64,000 bases of DNA from JAJFUG01 sp964473155. Lineage in GTDB: Bacteria; Gemmatimonadota; Glassbacteria; GWA2-58-10. Positions 24,673 to 33,873 of the stretch are shown here, piece after piece. Location: positions 1 to 64,000 of the forward strand of contig CAYYNT010000008.1 in the NCBI GenBank assembly GCA_964473155.1, in the 5' to 3' direction. A program made the translations under genes and the position numbers. Numbering within the stretch: the stretch's first letter is position 1; every line of letters begins with the position of its first letter. A model generated the notes under the pieces. It was not told where the DNA came from and did no database searches. It saw only the letters and a list, made by a program, of their open reading frames with translations.

Positions 24673-27117
24673 TTATCTGTCCGCCCAGCGCAGGAACGGC
24701 GCATCGACGATGTCATCCGGCGCCTCCGGCACGCCGTCCACCGGCCCATGGAACACGCTGCCGCCGAAAGAGGTCAGGAACAGCCTGCCGGGATTATTTG
24801 GATCGAAAACCGGGCGGTGCCCGAACTTGAAATTATAGCCCCTGATCCGCCGCCAGGTAGTCCCGCGGTCGTGGCTGACAAAAGCGGCGCTGTCAAAGGT
24901 GTTGATACAGAGCGTGGCCGGGTCGGCCGGGTCCACCGCCGCGGCGTAGACATGCGCTTTCTCGTCAAAAATGCATTTCCAGGAGCGGCCGCCGTCCCCG
25001 GTCATGAGCAGCCCGCCGCCGCGTTGAACCCCGGCCTGCGCCGATGGCCAGCAGCTCAGGTACATCCGCTCGGGGTCGGATGGGTCGATTATCAGGTCAT
25101 TGGGGCCGTCGACTCCCTCCGGCAGGTCCATCTTTTGCCAGGACGCCGCCCCGTCCGTGCTGGTGAACAGCGCTCCGCCCTTAATCTGACGGTCGGCCAG
25201 GTAACGGCAGACCAGCAGAAACAGGGTCCCGTCCGGTTTGCGCGCCATGCGCCAGGCGGCGCGGCGGCTTTCGCCCAGCCCCTCGCTGGCTGGCTGCCAG
25301 GAGCGCCCGTCATCCGTCGACTTGTACACGCCCCAGGGCATGCTGCACACGTAAAGGGTGCGGCCGCCGGGCTGGCTGGACGGGTCGAGCAGGATATGGG
25401 TGCAGACCGCCGAGGGTGGAATGCCCTTGTTACTTGGCCGCCACGTCAGGCCGCCGTCGTCCGACACAGCCACGCCGCCCTGGAACTGGCCGTTCAGCAG
25501 ACGGCCGTTGCGGAACATCTTCAGGCGCGGCAGGTCGTGGCAGTTCGAGCGCACGCTGAACACCCGTCCGCGCACCTGGGGGTCGAACTCCAGCCAGTAG
25601 GTGGTGTTGATCCATTCGAGCGGGATGCCCTTGAGCGAATGGAACCAGCTTCCGCCGCCGTTGAACGTGTGCCAGAGGCCGATATCGGTGTAGGTGATGA
25701 AAAAGTGCCGCGGGTCGAAGGGGTCGAAATGCACGCCGTAGGTGGTGGTCACATCGATGCCGCGTGTGCTCCATGAACCATCCGGATGGCTGTCCGTATA
25801 GAGCTGCGTCCAGCTCCTGCCGCCATCGCGCGTGCCGTAGGTCCGGTTATCCGTGACATAGCAGATATCCGGGTCGGAGGGGCTGACTCCGAATGAGTGC
25901 GGAGACTCGCCCCACTCCGGGCCGTAATCCAGGGTTTCCCATTCCGGGGTCAGATTGTTCGACCAGACCGTGTCTTCATCCGCCTGGTAAACCCAGTTCC
26001 AATGGTCTCCGGCATTCTCGGTCTTCATCACGCCGAACTTGCGGTCGCGCCGCGGCCGCTGAGGTTTCCAGTAAATTTCATCGATGTAGATATGAGCCGA
26101 AAGGTAAACCACCGAGGGTACGTTGCGGCAGACAGCCAGGGTCTTGAAATAGGGCAGGCTGGCGGTGATGGGGTAGCTGTCCAGAAGGCCGTCGAGGACC
26201 TGGACCCAACTCGCCCCGCCGTCCGTGCTGCGGTACACACCGCCGCTGACCGTGTCGCCGCTGGCTTTCAGCTCGCCCAGGATATAGAAAACGGCGCCCT
26301 CGGCCCCGCTGCCGCCATCCGCGGCTGTCACCCGGTCCAGAGGCAGGGGCAGCTCTTCCTTTTCGCTGTTTTGACAGGAAAGACGGGTGCAGGAGCGGTC
26401 GGTTATCGCGGTGACTGTCCCGGCCCGCCCAAGCCATTCGCCCGGGAAAAGGGCCAGCGCAAGCGTCCCCGGAACCTCGGACAGCAGCCGCCAGGTGGCC
26501 CCGCGGTCCTCAGAAACCATCACTTTGACGGTTTCTCCGGCCGGTTGAGGACCGGTGACTGCATTTACGTTCATGACGGCTGAGACGCCGATAAAAATGC
26601 GTTTGTTGTCAGCCGGATCGACAAGCACCTGCGAAATCTGCCCGTCCGGCATTCCGTCGCGGGTCTCGTACCACTGCTCGGCGTGGTCGCCTTCCATGCG
26701 CTCGGCCAGGATATTCTCCGGGCCGGGATAGATCAGCCTCCAGGTCTGGCCGCGATCCTCCGAGCGGTACAGCCCGGTGTTCGAGGCATAGACCGTGTTC
26801 GGGTCCACCGGATCGAACTCGAAATCGAGTATTACGGTGCGCAGATTGAACATGCGCCAGTGCGCCCCGCCGTCGTATGTCACCTGCGCCCCGGTCATGT
26901 CGCAGCGCGAAAAAACGAAATCCGGATCGAACGGGCTGACCGTGCAGACAAAATGGCTTCCGCCGCCTCCCGGACCGATCCGGGTCCAGCCGGAGGAGGT
27001 GTCCTGCCCGGTGGAGGACGGTTGAACGCCAGGCCGTGATGACTGGCCCACGCAGCCGGCCAAAGCGAATATGGCCAGGGCGGATAGCAAGCCGGTGATG
27101 GCGGCTGTCTTTTTCAC
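24673..27117 (-). CDS. Asp-box (BNR/sialidase-like, GH74-like) beta-propeller lipoprotein
   Basis: The GTG at 27117 is preferred, with AAAGGA upstream and a lipobox after it (ALAIFALAGC); an ORF start at 27156 would add 13 residues. About 814 residues. I count about twelve Asp-box motifs of the (S/T)xDxGxxW type, spread from TYDGGAHW near the N-terminus to SHDRGTTW near the C-terminus. This gives one large or two stacked seven-bladed propellers, as in GH74 xyloglucanases and VPS10-like proteins. The N-terminal GPGGGGSHFV also fits GH74-like proteins. Catalytic Asp residues cannot be assigned safely. Exported, same operon as the GH20-like genes. Confidence 0.75.
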   Translation of the reverse strand: MKKTAAITGLLSALAIFALAGCVGQSSRPGVQPSSTGQDTSSGWTRIGPGGGGSHFVCTVSPFDPDFVFSRCDMTGAQVTYDGGAHWRMFNLRTVILDFEFDPVDPNTVYASNTGLYRSEDRGQTWRLIYPGPENILAERMEGDHAEQWYETRDGMPDGQISQVLVDPADNKRIFIGVSAVMNVNAVTGPQPAGETVKVMVSEDRGATWRLLSEVPGTLALALFPGEWLGRAGTVTAITDRSCTRLSCQNSEKEELPLPLDRVTAADGGSGAEGAVFYILGELKASGDTVSGGVYRSTDGGASWVQVLDGLLDSYPITASLPYFKTLAVCRNVPSVVYLSAHIYIDEIYWKPQRPRRDRKFGVMKTENAGDHWNWVYQADEDTVWSNNLTPEWETLDYGPEWGESPHSFGVSPSDPDICYVTDNRTYGTRDGGRSWTQLYTDSHPDGSWSTRGIDVTTTYGVHFDPFDPRHFFITYTDIGLWHTFNGGGSWFHSLKGIPLEWINTTYWLEFDPQVRGRVFSVRSNCHDLPRLKMFRNGRLLNGQFQGGVAVSDDGGLTWRPSNKGIPPSAVCTHILLDPSSQPGGRTLYVCSMPWGVYKSTDDGRSWQPASEGLGESRRAAWRMARKPDGTLFLLVCRYLADRQIKGGALFTSTDGAASWQKMDLPEGVDGPNDLIIDPSDPERMYLSCWPSAQAGVQRGGGLLMTGDGGRSWKCIFDEKAHVYAAAVDPADPATLCINTFDSAAFVSHDRGTTWRRIRGYNFKFGHRPVFDPNNPGRLFLTSFGGSVFHGPVDGVPEAPDDIVDAPFLRWADR

Positions 27118-27246
27118 TGCAGATATCCTTTCAGCGGCCGGAGTTCGATTATGCATCGTCGTGGCAGACGGTCCTCCCGGTATCGTGCTGTATGCATGGC
27201 CATCAAAGCGCCTACCGCCAAATTATTGCAAATGTCGCTTCACTTT

Positions 27247-29325
27247 TTATTTCTGCTCTACGACTACGACATCGTAGGTTTCCAATTCCGGGACGCGGAA
27301 AGTGCAGCGCCCGCCCTGGACCTGGAACTGGAGATCGCGCGCGCCCTGGCGGTCCGGGCTGACAACGCGCACGGAGCTGACTCCCTTACCCCTGTCCAGG
27401 GCCAGGTCAACCGGGATGTTGGACAGACGGTTTCCGCGGCGGTAGTTGACCAGATGGACCATTATCCGCTTGTCTTTCTGCACCTGCTCCACGGCCACCC
27501 AGTCAGGCAGGTCGGTTTCAAGGCTGAGTTTGCCACCCGCGGCGCGACGGACCGCATCCTCCAGCTCGCGCCAGTTGGAGGGGAGAATCCAGGTGCCTTC
27601 CCACAGGTTCCCATCCCACGAGCCGGTCCAGTTCTCGGCCTGCTCCTTATTCGGGGGAACGACAGCCGGGACATACACCACCCGGCCGTCGGCGCTGACC
27701 TCGGTCTTCGCGGAATACACCGCGCCCTCGCCGCGCCGTGGAGCGCGCCCGGCGGGCAGACCGGCCAGATCGTTCAGGGCCGGGGCGCTGCGGCGGCGCA
27801 GCCACTGGTCGCGCGAGCCGCTGGCCCCGGTGAACACCAGGCCGCCGCCATCCGCCACGAACTTCCTGATCCTGGCCACGTTTTCATCGGACAGGTTATT
27901 CTGTCCGGCTAAAACCAGCACGCGGTAGCGCGAAAGGTCATCCATCTGCTCATCGAACACCAGGTCGAACGGGGTCTGCGACTGGATCATGGCCTGCTCG
28001 AACATGCACTGCTCCAGCTCGGCGCGGTGGTTGTCATAGGCCATGGTGGCGTAGGAGCGTAGCAGGGCGGCATCCTCGCGGTTTATCGTCCCGGTGTAGA
28101 GGTCGCGGTTGGCGATGTAGAAATTGTAGTATCTGCGTTGCGCGCTGTCGTCATCCCCGCGCAGTTCCACGTTGCCCAGGGTCTGGTTGAACGCCAGCCC
28201 CTCGGCCAGCATCAGGGCGTCTCCCTTGTACGTGAGCACGAAATTGTCCAGGGTTCGTCCCAGCTTGTAGGATCTGATCTTGGAGACAAGCGTGCCCCAC
28301 TGGTTGTAGTCGGCCGGGTTGGACTCCTCGCTCCACATCACCTCTGAATATTTCATGAACCAGGGGTGCCAGAGAGCGGCCTGGAACGGGCGGTTGCGGC
28401 CGTACAGGCCGTGCGGGTTGGTGTCGAAAGCCACATCCGGTTTGAGCGAGCGGGCGTAGCTCGTCACATCGCGCAGCCAGTCCGCCATCAGCCAGCAGCG
28501 GTAGTCGATCCATTCCTGCTGCGCCGGGTCCAGTATCTCCCTGATTTTAGATGGCGGGTTTTCCATGTTCCAGCGGGGCGGCAGGACCAGATCGTAGTTG
28601 GCGTGGCCGAACCGCTCGATCATCTTTTCCGGAGTGAACTTGGTGCGAAGGTAAGCATGAAATCCGGCCACGTTCACCGGGCTCTGATCACTTTCCGGCT
28701 CAGCGTTGCAGTCGAAGTTGTCGAAATGCAGCAGATCGCTGCCAACATCCTGCACCAGGGTCTTGATTATCTTTTCCTTATAATATTTGCGGTAATCCGG
28801 GTGGCCCAGGTTGGGTTTCGGGCGGTAGGACTGCTGGTGATCATAGGTCAGCATTATCGGGATGCCATTGGCGTCGCGCTGCACCCAGTCCATCACCTGC
28901 GGGACCTCGGCCTGGAACGTCTCCGGCACCATCGTCATCACCTGGCAGTAGGTGTCCAGTTTCATGCCGTGCTTGTGCACGTAGCCGGAGAGGGTCTTGA
29001 GCATCTCCATCTCTTTTTTCTCGGCTTCATAGCCGAATCCCTTGTAGCCGTGGGTGTGGAACACCTCGATACCGGCCTTTTTCGCCTCGATCACTGTCTG
29101 TTCGCTGTGCTCGGCCTCGAACTGTTTCCAAAGCTCGGCGTACGGAAGGTTTCCGCCGCGGCGGACCCGGAAGATAAAAGCCTCGTGATTGCCCCAGCCC
29201 AGGACCAGGCCCTTGTCCACCCAGGCGGCGCGCTGCTCCTGGTAAGGTTTGCGGCCTTCGGCCGCCAGGGCCGGTACGACTCCGGCCAGACAAAGAAGTA
29301 TCGTCCGTGCGATAAGCCTTTTCAT
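27247..29325 (-). CDS. Secreted GH42-like TIM-barrel protein with trimerisation-like domain
   Basis: This 692-residue protein has a signal peptide (LIARTILLCLAGVVPALAA). A long N-terminal TIM barrel (residues about 35-430) contains KKAGIEVFHTHGYKGFG, LLHFDNFD and MWSEESNP. The Asp in HFDNFD and the Glu in MWSEES lie where clan-A hydrolases keep functional acids. Next comes a Rossmann-like segment (RVLVLAGQNNLSDENVARIRKFVADGGGLVFTG), typical of the beta-galactosidase trimerisation domain of GH42, then a C-terminal beta-sandwich. Could be a new GH42/GH-A branch. It is first in the six-gene minus-strand run, with 129 bp to the next gene. Activity unproven. Confidence 0.65.
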   Translation of the reverse strand: MKRLIARTILLCLAGVVPALAAEGRKPYQEQRAAWVDKGLVLGWGNHEAFIFRVRRGGNLPYAELWKQFEAEHSEQTVIEAKKAGIEVFHTHGYKGFGYEAEKKEMEMLKTLSGYVHKHGMKLDTYCQVMTMVPETFQAEVPQVMDWVQRDANGIPIMLTYDHQQSYRPKPNLGHPDYRKYYKEKIIKTLVQDVGSDLLHFDNFDCNAEPESDQSPVNVAGFHAYLRTKFTPEKMIERFGHANYDLVLPPRWNMENPPSKIREILDPAQQEWIDYRCWLMADWLRDVTSYARSLKPDVAFDTNPHGLYGRNRPFQAALWHPWFMKYSEVMWSEESNPADYNQWGTLVSKIRSYKLGRTLDNFVLTYKGDALMLAEGLAFNQTLGNVELRGDDDSAQRRYYNFYIANRDLYTGTINREDAALLRSYATMAYDNHRAELEQCMFEQAMIQSQTPFDLVFDEQMDDLSRYRVLVLAGQNNLSDENVARIRKFVADGGGLVFTGASGSRDQWLRRRSAPALNDLAGLPAGRAPRRGEGAVYSAKTEVSADGRVVYVPAVVPPNKEQAENWTGSWDGNLWEGTWILPSNWRELEDAVRRAAGGKLSLETDLPDWVAVEQVQKDKRIMVHLVNYRRGNRLSNIPVDLALDRGKGVSSVRVVSPDRQGARDLQFQVQGGRCTFRVPELETYDVVVVEQK

Positions 29326-29700
29326 CAGTCCCTCCGGGGATATGGTAAATGGTCCGGTTTTTTGCAGCGCGGCGTATCTTTCGATTAAGTTACAGCCGTC
29401 TCCAGCTCGACCGGGATGAATGCAAAAACGATCTAACTATATGACAAAAAGGGGAATATAGGAGTGCTCTGCCTCCAGGCAGATGCTTTCGGAGGAACGC
29501 GCGGGGGAATCGGTCCCCTGGCGACGGCAACCCGGCCCCACCACACGCCGCTGGTATCTTAACCCATTCCGGCGCGGGTGTCAATGCAGTGCTCGAAAAA
29601 AAATACGCATTGCCGTAACTGTGTCTGTTATATTATCTTGGTTTTCGTCCATTTCCCGAACTTAAGGCATGTCCGAAAAGGTTTTAGACCGGAGGCCCGG
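29326..29700. other. Divergent intergenic region without a gene
   Basis: These 375 bp separate the divergent genes at 29325 and 29701 and must hold both promoters. A GC-rich part at about 29465-29580 contains several short inverted repeats (for example CTGCCT/AGGCAG and GGGG/CCCC), so it may fold as RNA. The part near the esterase gene is AT-rich. I see no coding region and match no known riboswitch. Confidence 0.5.
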
Positions 29701-31911
29701 ATGAAAAAAACATTCCTGCTCCCCATGATCCTGTCTATATGTCTGATCACGTCCCTGTCAGCGGCCGGAGAAAAGGCTGACCCGCTGGACGTGCTCCCGG
29801 CGGAGGATTTCTTTTTCGACCAGACGATCATGCTGAACAAGCACCTTCAGCGCATCCCGCAGGAGCGTTCCTGGCAGCGGGATGTCGAGGTGGCGAGGAT
29901 TCGCAACGAGGATGACTGGCAGAACTACCGCGAAAAACTGCTCGACGGCTACAAAAAAGCTCTCGGGCTGCCGTTCCCGGAGCGCACGGACCTGGCCGCC
30001 GAGAGGGTGGGAGTGATCGACCGCGGAAGCTACCGGATTGAGAAGATCGTTTACCAGAGCCAGCCCGGTGTCATGGTGACGGCGAACCTTTACGTGCCTC
30101 AGACCGGAGGGGGCAAATTCCCCGGAATTATATTTCCCTGCGGCCACTGGCACGTGGCCAAGGCGGCGGAGGAGTACCACAGTTGCGCCCTGGGTCTGGT
30201 GTCGAAAGGTTTCGTGGTGCTGCTGTTCGATCCGATCGGCCAGGGCGAGAGGTGCGACTATTTCAAGGCGGATAAATCCCTGGTGACCGAGGAGCCGGTG
30301 ATCGAGCACACCCTTCTGGCCAATCCCCTGTTCCTGCTGGGCCGTCACCTTATGACCCTCCGGCTGTGGGACGCCATCCGGGGGATCGACTACCTGGTCA
30401 GCCGGCCGGAGGTTGATCCCGAGCGTATCGGGATAACCGGCAACTCCGGCGGGGGAACAGTCACCCTGCACCTTGTTCCGCTGGAAGAAAGACTTAAGGT
30501 GGCAGTGCCGGACGGCACGGTGAACGCCCCTGAATGGAGCCTCGGGACCGGAGCGATCGGCGACGGCGAGCAGAACCTTCCCCGGCGCGTGCCTTTTGGC
30601 ATCACCCATGCCGATCTGATGATGCTGGCTTATCCGCGCCCGTACCAGCTTAGCATTGAATCACGCGGCGGGGTGCGGACCGGCGCGCGCGAGAGCTATG
30701 TCCAGGCCCGCTGGCTGTACGAAACCCTTGGGCAGCCCGGCCGGATGTCGTTTGTGGAAACCGAATGGCCGCATGGGATTTTCAAGTTCAGCCGTGAGAA
30801 GATATACGAGTGGTTCCTCCGCTGGTTCTATGACCGTCAGGACGGTTGGGAGGAGCCGGTGCTGAAACTGGAGAAGGAATCCGACCTCTGGTGCTCGAAA
30901 GACGGACAGATACTGCGCGAGCGCGGCAAGTCGATCCAGCAGTATATCGATGAGCAGGCGCAGAAAATACTTCCCGCGCGCGAAACGCCGAAAAAGGGCC
31001 CCGCTTTCGACAGCTACAGGGCGGAGATTGTAAGCGGAGCGAAAAAAGCCCTGAATAATCCGGTTCCTCAGGCCGCGCCGCGGGTGGTGAATATGGGTGA
31101 GACTGAGCTGGAGGGGATTAAAATTGAGAAGCTCGCCCTGTACAGCGAGGCTGACATTTATCTACCGGTGCTGATGTTCAAGCCGCCAAGCGGGGATAAG
31201 TTCCCGCTGGTGGTGCTGGCCGACAGCCGGGGCAAGGCCGCGGACCGCGGGGCGCTGGCCCTGGCCCTGGCCCGTTCCGGAGTGGGCGTTGCGGCGGTGG
31301 ACCTCCGCGGTTACGGAGAGACTGCCTCGACCGAGGTCAGCGAGCGCGACCAGATGGGCGGCCTGATGGCCCAGACCCTGGGGGCGCAGGCCAGCCTGGC
31401 TTATGATGGGCTGGCGCTGGGGCGCTCCATTTTCGCCATGCGGGTTTACGACATTCAGCGTGTGCTCGAATACCTGCGCACCCGTCCCGAGGTGAGCCGT
31501 CTGGCCCTGGCCGGACGGGGCAGTTGCGGCCCGCTTGCCCTTTATGCCGCCGCGCTGGAGGGCAACCTGGCCGGTGTGATGCTGGACAGCTCGCTGGTGG
31601 CCTGGCGCGAACTGACCCGCCCCGGCCTCTACAGCTATAACTTTATCGATTTCCTGCCCGGCGCGCTTCAGTACAGCGATTTCCCGCAGCTCGCCGCGGC
31701 CTGCGCCCCGTCCAACTTGAGGCTGCTCAACCCGCTGGACGCCCGCATGCAGCCCCTGACAAAGGCTGCCGCGGAGCAGGCCTGGGCGCACGCGGCCGCG
31801 ACTTTCCGCGCGCAGGGAGCGAAAGACGCCTTTGCGGTCAGGACCACGGCTGGCGCGGCTGAAACCACCGCCGCCTGGCTGGAATGGGCCGGAAAGGCTT
31901 TCAAACCATGA
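29701..31911 (+). CDS. Secreted esterase with two tandem alpha/beta-hydrolase domains
   Basis: The ATG at 29701 has GGAGG 6 nt upstream and is followed by a signal peptide (FLLPMILSICLITSLSAA); an earlier frame start lacks both. 736 residues. Domain 1 (about 70-420) resembles acetylxylan-esterase/CE7-CE15-like hydrolases: GIIFPCGHW, DPIGQGER, nucleophile elbow GNSGGG (Ser249) and ETEWPHGIFKFSRE with the probable His. Domain 2 (about 470-735) is a second, shorter hydrolase fold with VVLADSRG, LRGYGE and GRGSCG as its elbow, but I see no clear His at its end. It may thus be a non-catalytic or altered copy. A GIY-YIG gene follows after 24 bp. Confidence 0.75.
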   Translation: MKKTFLLPMILSICLITSLSAAGEKADPLDVLPAEDFFFDQTIMLNKHLQRIPQERSWQRDVEVARIRNEDDWQNYREKLLDGYKKALGLPFPERTDLAAERVGVIDRGSYRIEKIVYQSQPGVMVTANLYVPQTGGGKFPGIIFPCGHWHVAKAAEEYHSCALGLVSKGFVVLLFDPIGQGERCDYFKADKSLVTEEPVIEHTLLANPLFLLGRHLMTLRLWDAIRGIDYLVSRPEVDPERIGITGNSGGGTVTLHLVPLEERLKVAVPDGTVNAPEWSLGTGAIGDGEQNLPRRVPFGITHADLMMLAYPRPYQLSIESRGGVRTGARESYVQARWLYETLGQPGRMSFVETEWPHGIFKFSREKIYEWFLRWFYDRQDGWEEPVLKLEKESDLWCSKDGQILRERGKSIQQYIDEQAQKILPARETPKKGPAFDSYRAEIVSGAKKALNNPVPQAAPRVVNMGETELEGIKIEKLALYSEADIYLPVLMFKPPSGDKFPLVVLADSRGKAADRGALALALARSGVGVAAVDLRGYGETASTEVSERDQMGGLMAQTLGAQASLAYDGLALGRSIFAMRVYDIQRVLEYLRTRPEVSRLALAGRGSCGPLALYAAALEGNLAGVMLDSSLVAWRELTRPGLYSYNFIDFLPGALQYSDFPQLAAACAPSNLRLLNPLDARMQPLTKAAAEQAWAHAAATFRAQGAKDAFAVRTTAGAAETTAAWLEWAGKAFKP

Positions 31912-31935
31912 AACAAACCATGAAGGCATACAAAG

Positions 31936-32319
31936 ATGGACAAGGAAAGAAAGGCCGCCCTGAAAGCGGCATACAGGCAGACCCGCAGCACCGCCGGAGT
32001 GATGGGCATCCGTAACCTGGCCAACGGCAAAGTGCTGGTGGAGGGCAGCTCGGACGTGCGGGCGCTGATCAACCGCTACAGCAGCTCGCTCAGGTTTATC
32101 GGCTGCCGCAACCTGGAGCTTCAGGAGGACTGGAAGACATTCGGGCCGGACTCGTTCGTGTTCGAGGTGCTGGAGAGTTTCGAACCCGGGGCCGAGGACA
32201 GCCCGGAGGATGTACTGGCGCTGGTGCGGCAGATGGAAGCCGCCTGGGTGCAGAAACTCCAGCCCTTTGACGAGGCCGGCTACAACAGCCGAACCGATAA
32301 CGGCCGCTGCCGGTATTGA
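31936..32319 (+). CDS. Small GIY-YIG nuclease-family protein
   Basis: This 127-residue protein begins with a basic helix (DKERKAALKAAYRQ). The short GIY-YIG-like core follows: GVMGIRNLANGKVLVEGSSDVRALINRY, then a NLELQEDWKTFGPDSFVFEVLE stretch characteristic of a small stand-alone subfamily common in Firmicutes. The core reads GVM...VEG, so both tyrosines of the classic GIY and YIG motifs are replaced and nuclease activity is doubtful. No signal peptide. It lies 24 bp after the esterase gene, but a link in function is not obvious. A palindrome at 32395-32425 probably ends the transcript. Confidence 0.7.
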   Translation: MDKERKAALKAAYRQTRSTAGVMGIRNLANGKVLVEGSSDVRALINRYSSSLRFIGCRNLELQEDWKTFGPDSFVFEVLESFEPGAEDSPEDVLALVRQMEAAWVQKLQPFDEAGYNSRTDNGRCRY

Positions 32320-32394
32320 GCTAACCTATGATGTAAGAATCGAGGCTGCGGTGCAAGGCGCACCTCTTATTGCCTGTTCATCTCTGCAATACGC

Positions 32395-32425
32395 GCAAGG
32401 GGCGGGTTTTAAACCCGCCCCTTGC
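32395..32425. repeat. Perfect palindrome, GGGGC family (core GGGTTT-T-AAACCC)
   Basis: Two 15-bp arms (GCAAGGGGCGGGTTT and its complement) flank one T. It lies between the GIY-YIG gene and the convergent Gfo/Idh/MocA gene and may serve as a bidirectional terminator. Outer AGGGGC/GCCCCT arms are shared with the elements at 17747, 33779 and 62720. Confidence 0.85.
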
Positions 32426-32491
32426 ATTTGTAATAGCTATTGATAGCTGAACGGCCTTTTTCTCCTCCCGCAACATCGCCACTGAATGTAA

Positions 32492-33616
32492 TCAGCGCAG
32501 TTGCACTGTCCGTCCCTCTCTGGCCGAGGTCCTGGCCGCATCCAGGATACGGGCCACGGTCAGGTTGGCCTCAAGGCCCGATAAATCCGTGGGGCCGGGT
32601 TTCACCTGCCCCCGCACGACCGCTGTCAGATAGGAGAATGCGTTGTCGTATGGAGCGGCGAGAGGCTCGGCGGCGCTGGCCCGTTCCTCCGCCTCTGCCG
32701 TGCGGACCAGAAGATTCCGGCTGTCCGGGGCGAACACGTATCCGCTCCGGCCGTAGATAAACATGTCCTTGCGGTCGAACGGCCAGTTCCAGGAAGCCTG
32801 GATGATCGCCTGCGCCCGCGGGTAGGTCAGGATTATCGTGGCCTCGTCATCCACCTTCGGGTAGATATCGGGCTTGATCTGCTGGGTCACCGCGGTGACG
32901 CTCAGCGGCGGCTGGCCGTCCATCAGCCGGGTCATCAGGCCGGCCCCGTAACAGCCGAAATCGACAAGCGCCCCGCCTCCGTTCTGCAGCGGATCGGTCA
33001 GCCAGTTCAGGAACTCGGCCCCGCAGCCGATTTCCTTTGGCCCCCGGTGCCCGTCGTGGATCACCACCTTGCGTATCTCTCCAACTGTCTCCTGATTGCG
33101 CACCAGATCGAATGCGGCCTGAAAACTGGGGAACCAGGTGGTGGCGTAGTTGGTTATCACCTGTATGCCGTGCCTGCGCGCCAGGCTCTCGACAGCCCCG
33201 GCCTGATCGGCGCTGAAAGCGAGCGGCTTTTCCACCATCACGTGCACGCCGCGGGGGGCGCAGGCCTCCACCACTGACAGGTGCTCGGCAATCGAGCCGT
33301 AGGCGGTCACAACCTCGGGGGATGTTTTTTCTATCATTCCCCGGAGGCTGCCGAAAACAGGTATGTCCTCCGCTCCGTACCTCCTGGCGTAAGCGCGGGC
33401 CAGTTCGCGGTCCGGTTCGAAAATGCCGGTGATCGTTATCTGCCCGCGCTTTCGGCTCTCGAACACGTCCCCGGCATGTCCGTGGGTCAGGCGGGCCACC
33501 CCGACCCGCAGGGGACCGGTGTTTCCCGTGTCCGCCGCCTGCAAGAGGGAGAGGCCCGAGACCAGCAGCAGCGCCGCAAACCAGATGAATAATCTCCTAT
33601 ATGAAATACAGCTCAT
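32492..33616 (-). CDS. Sec-type signal-bearing Gfo/Idh/MocA-family oxidoreductase
   Basis: This 374-residue protein starts at an ATG with GGGGAG upstream. The N-terminus has a hydrophobic Sec-type signal (RLFIWFAALLLVSGLSLLQAAD) without a twin arginine plus hydrophobic pattern typical of Tat. The NAD-binding region (LRVGVARLTHGHAG) lacks the normal GxGxxG glycines, but the EKP motif (VEKPLA, about residue 131) and the C-terminal substrate domain are present. An exported member with a weak cofactor motif may carry its cofactor tightly or be non-catalytic. Its relative at 1-695 uses a Tat signal. Neighbour to an amidohydrolase operon 257 bp upstream on the same strand. Confidence 0.8.
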   Translation of the reverse strand: MSCISYRRLFIWFAALLLVSGLSLLQAADTGNTGPLRVGVARLTHGHAGDVFESRKRGQITITGIFEPDRELARAYARRYGAEDIPVFGSLRGMIEKTSPEVVTAYGSIAEHLSVVEACAPRGVHVMVEKPLAFSADQAGAVESLARRHGIQVITNYATTWFPSFQAAFDLVRNQETVGEIRKVVIHDGHRGPKEIGCGAEFLNWLTDPLQNGGGALVDFGCYGAGLMTRLMDGQPPLSVTAVTQQIKPDIYPKVDDEATIILTYPRAQAIIQASWNWPFDRKDMFIYGRSGYVFAPDSRNLLVRTAEAEERASAAEPLAAPYDNAFSYLTAVVRGQVKPGPTDLSGLEANLTVARILDAARTSAREGRTVQLR

Positions 33617-33778
33617 CGGGAGTCTCCCCTTATCATTTCAGATTTTTTGTGGGAGCGGCCAGGCCGGGTGGATGTCGTGAGTGTTAAACGGCCCTCCGAA
33701 GTGGGTGTCGATAAAATTACCGCTTGAGTTCTTTGAGCTTGTATAATTTGTAATCAGTTGCAATAACTATAGTTCAGT

Positions 33779-33802
33779 AGGGGCACGGCGCGCCGTGCCC
33801 CT
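33779..33802. repeat. Perfect palindrome, GGGGC family (core ACGGCG/CGCCGT)
   Basis: This 24-bp perfect palindrome has 12-bp arms AGGGGCACGGCG and their complement. The identical 24 bp recur at 62720-62743. It sits in the gap between two minus-strand genes (33617-33873), where I see no gene. Confidence 0.9.
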
Positions 33803-33873
33803 TGTCAAGAACTTGTCGGACAACCGCTGAATTCAATTAACCCGCTTGCAGCACATGCTTTATTCTGTCCCGC

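Noticed and set aside
29465..29580. Riboswitch or tRNA in the GC-rich part of the divergent gap
   Set aside because: GGCAACCC and CCCCCGC stretches recall SAM or cobalamin elements, but the remaining conserved cores do not fit on either strand, and no cloverleaf can be drawn.
31936..32319. Homing endonuclease
   Set aside because: The GIY-YIG core is short and lacks the tyrosines; there is no intron or intein context.
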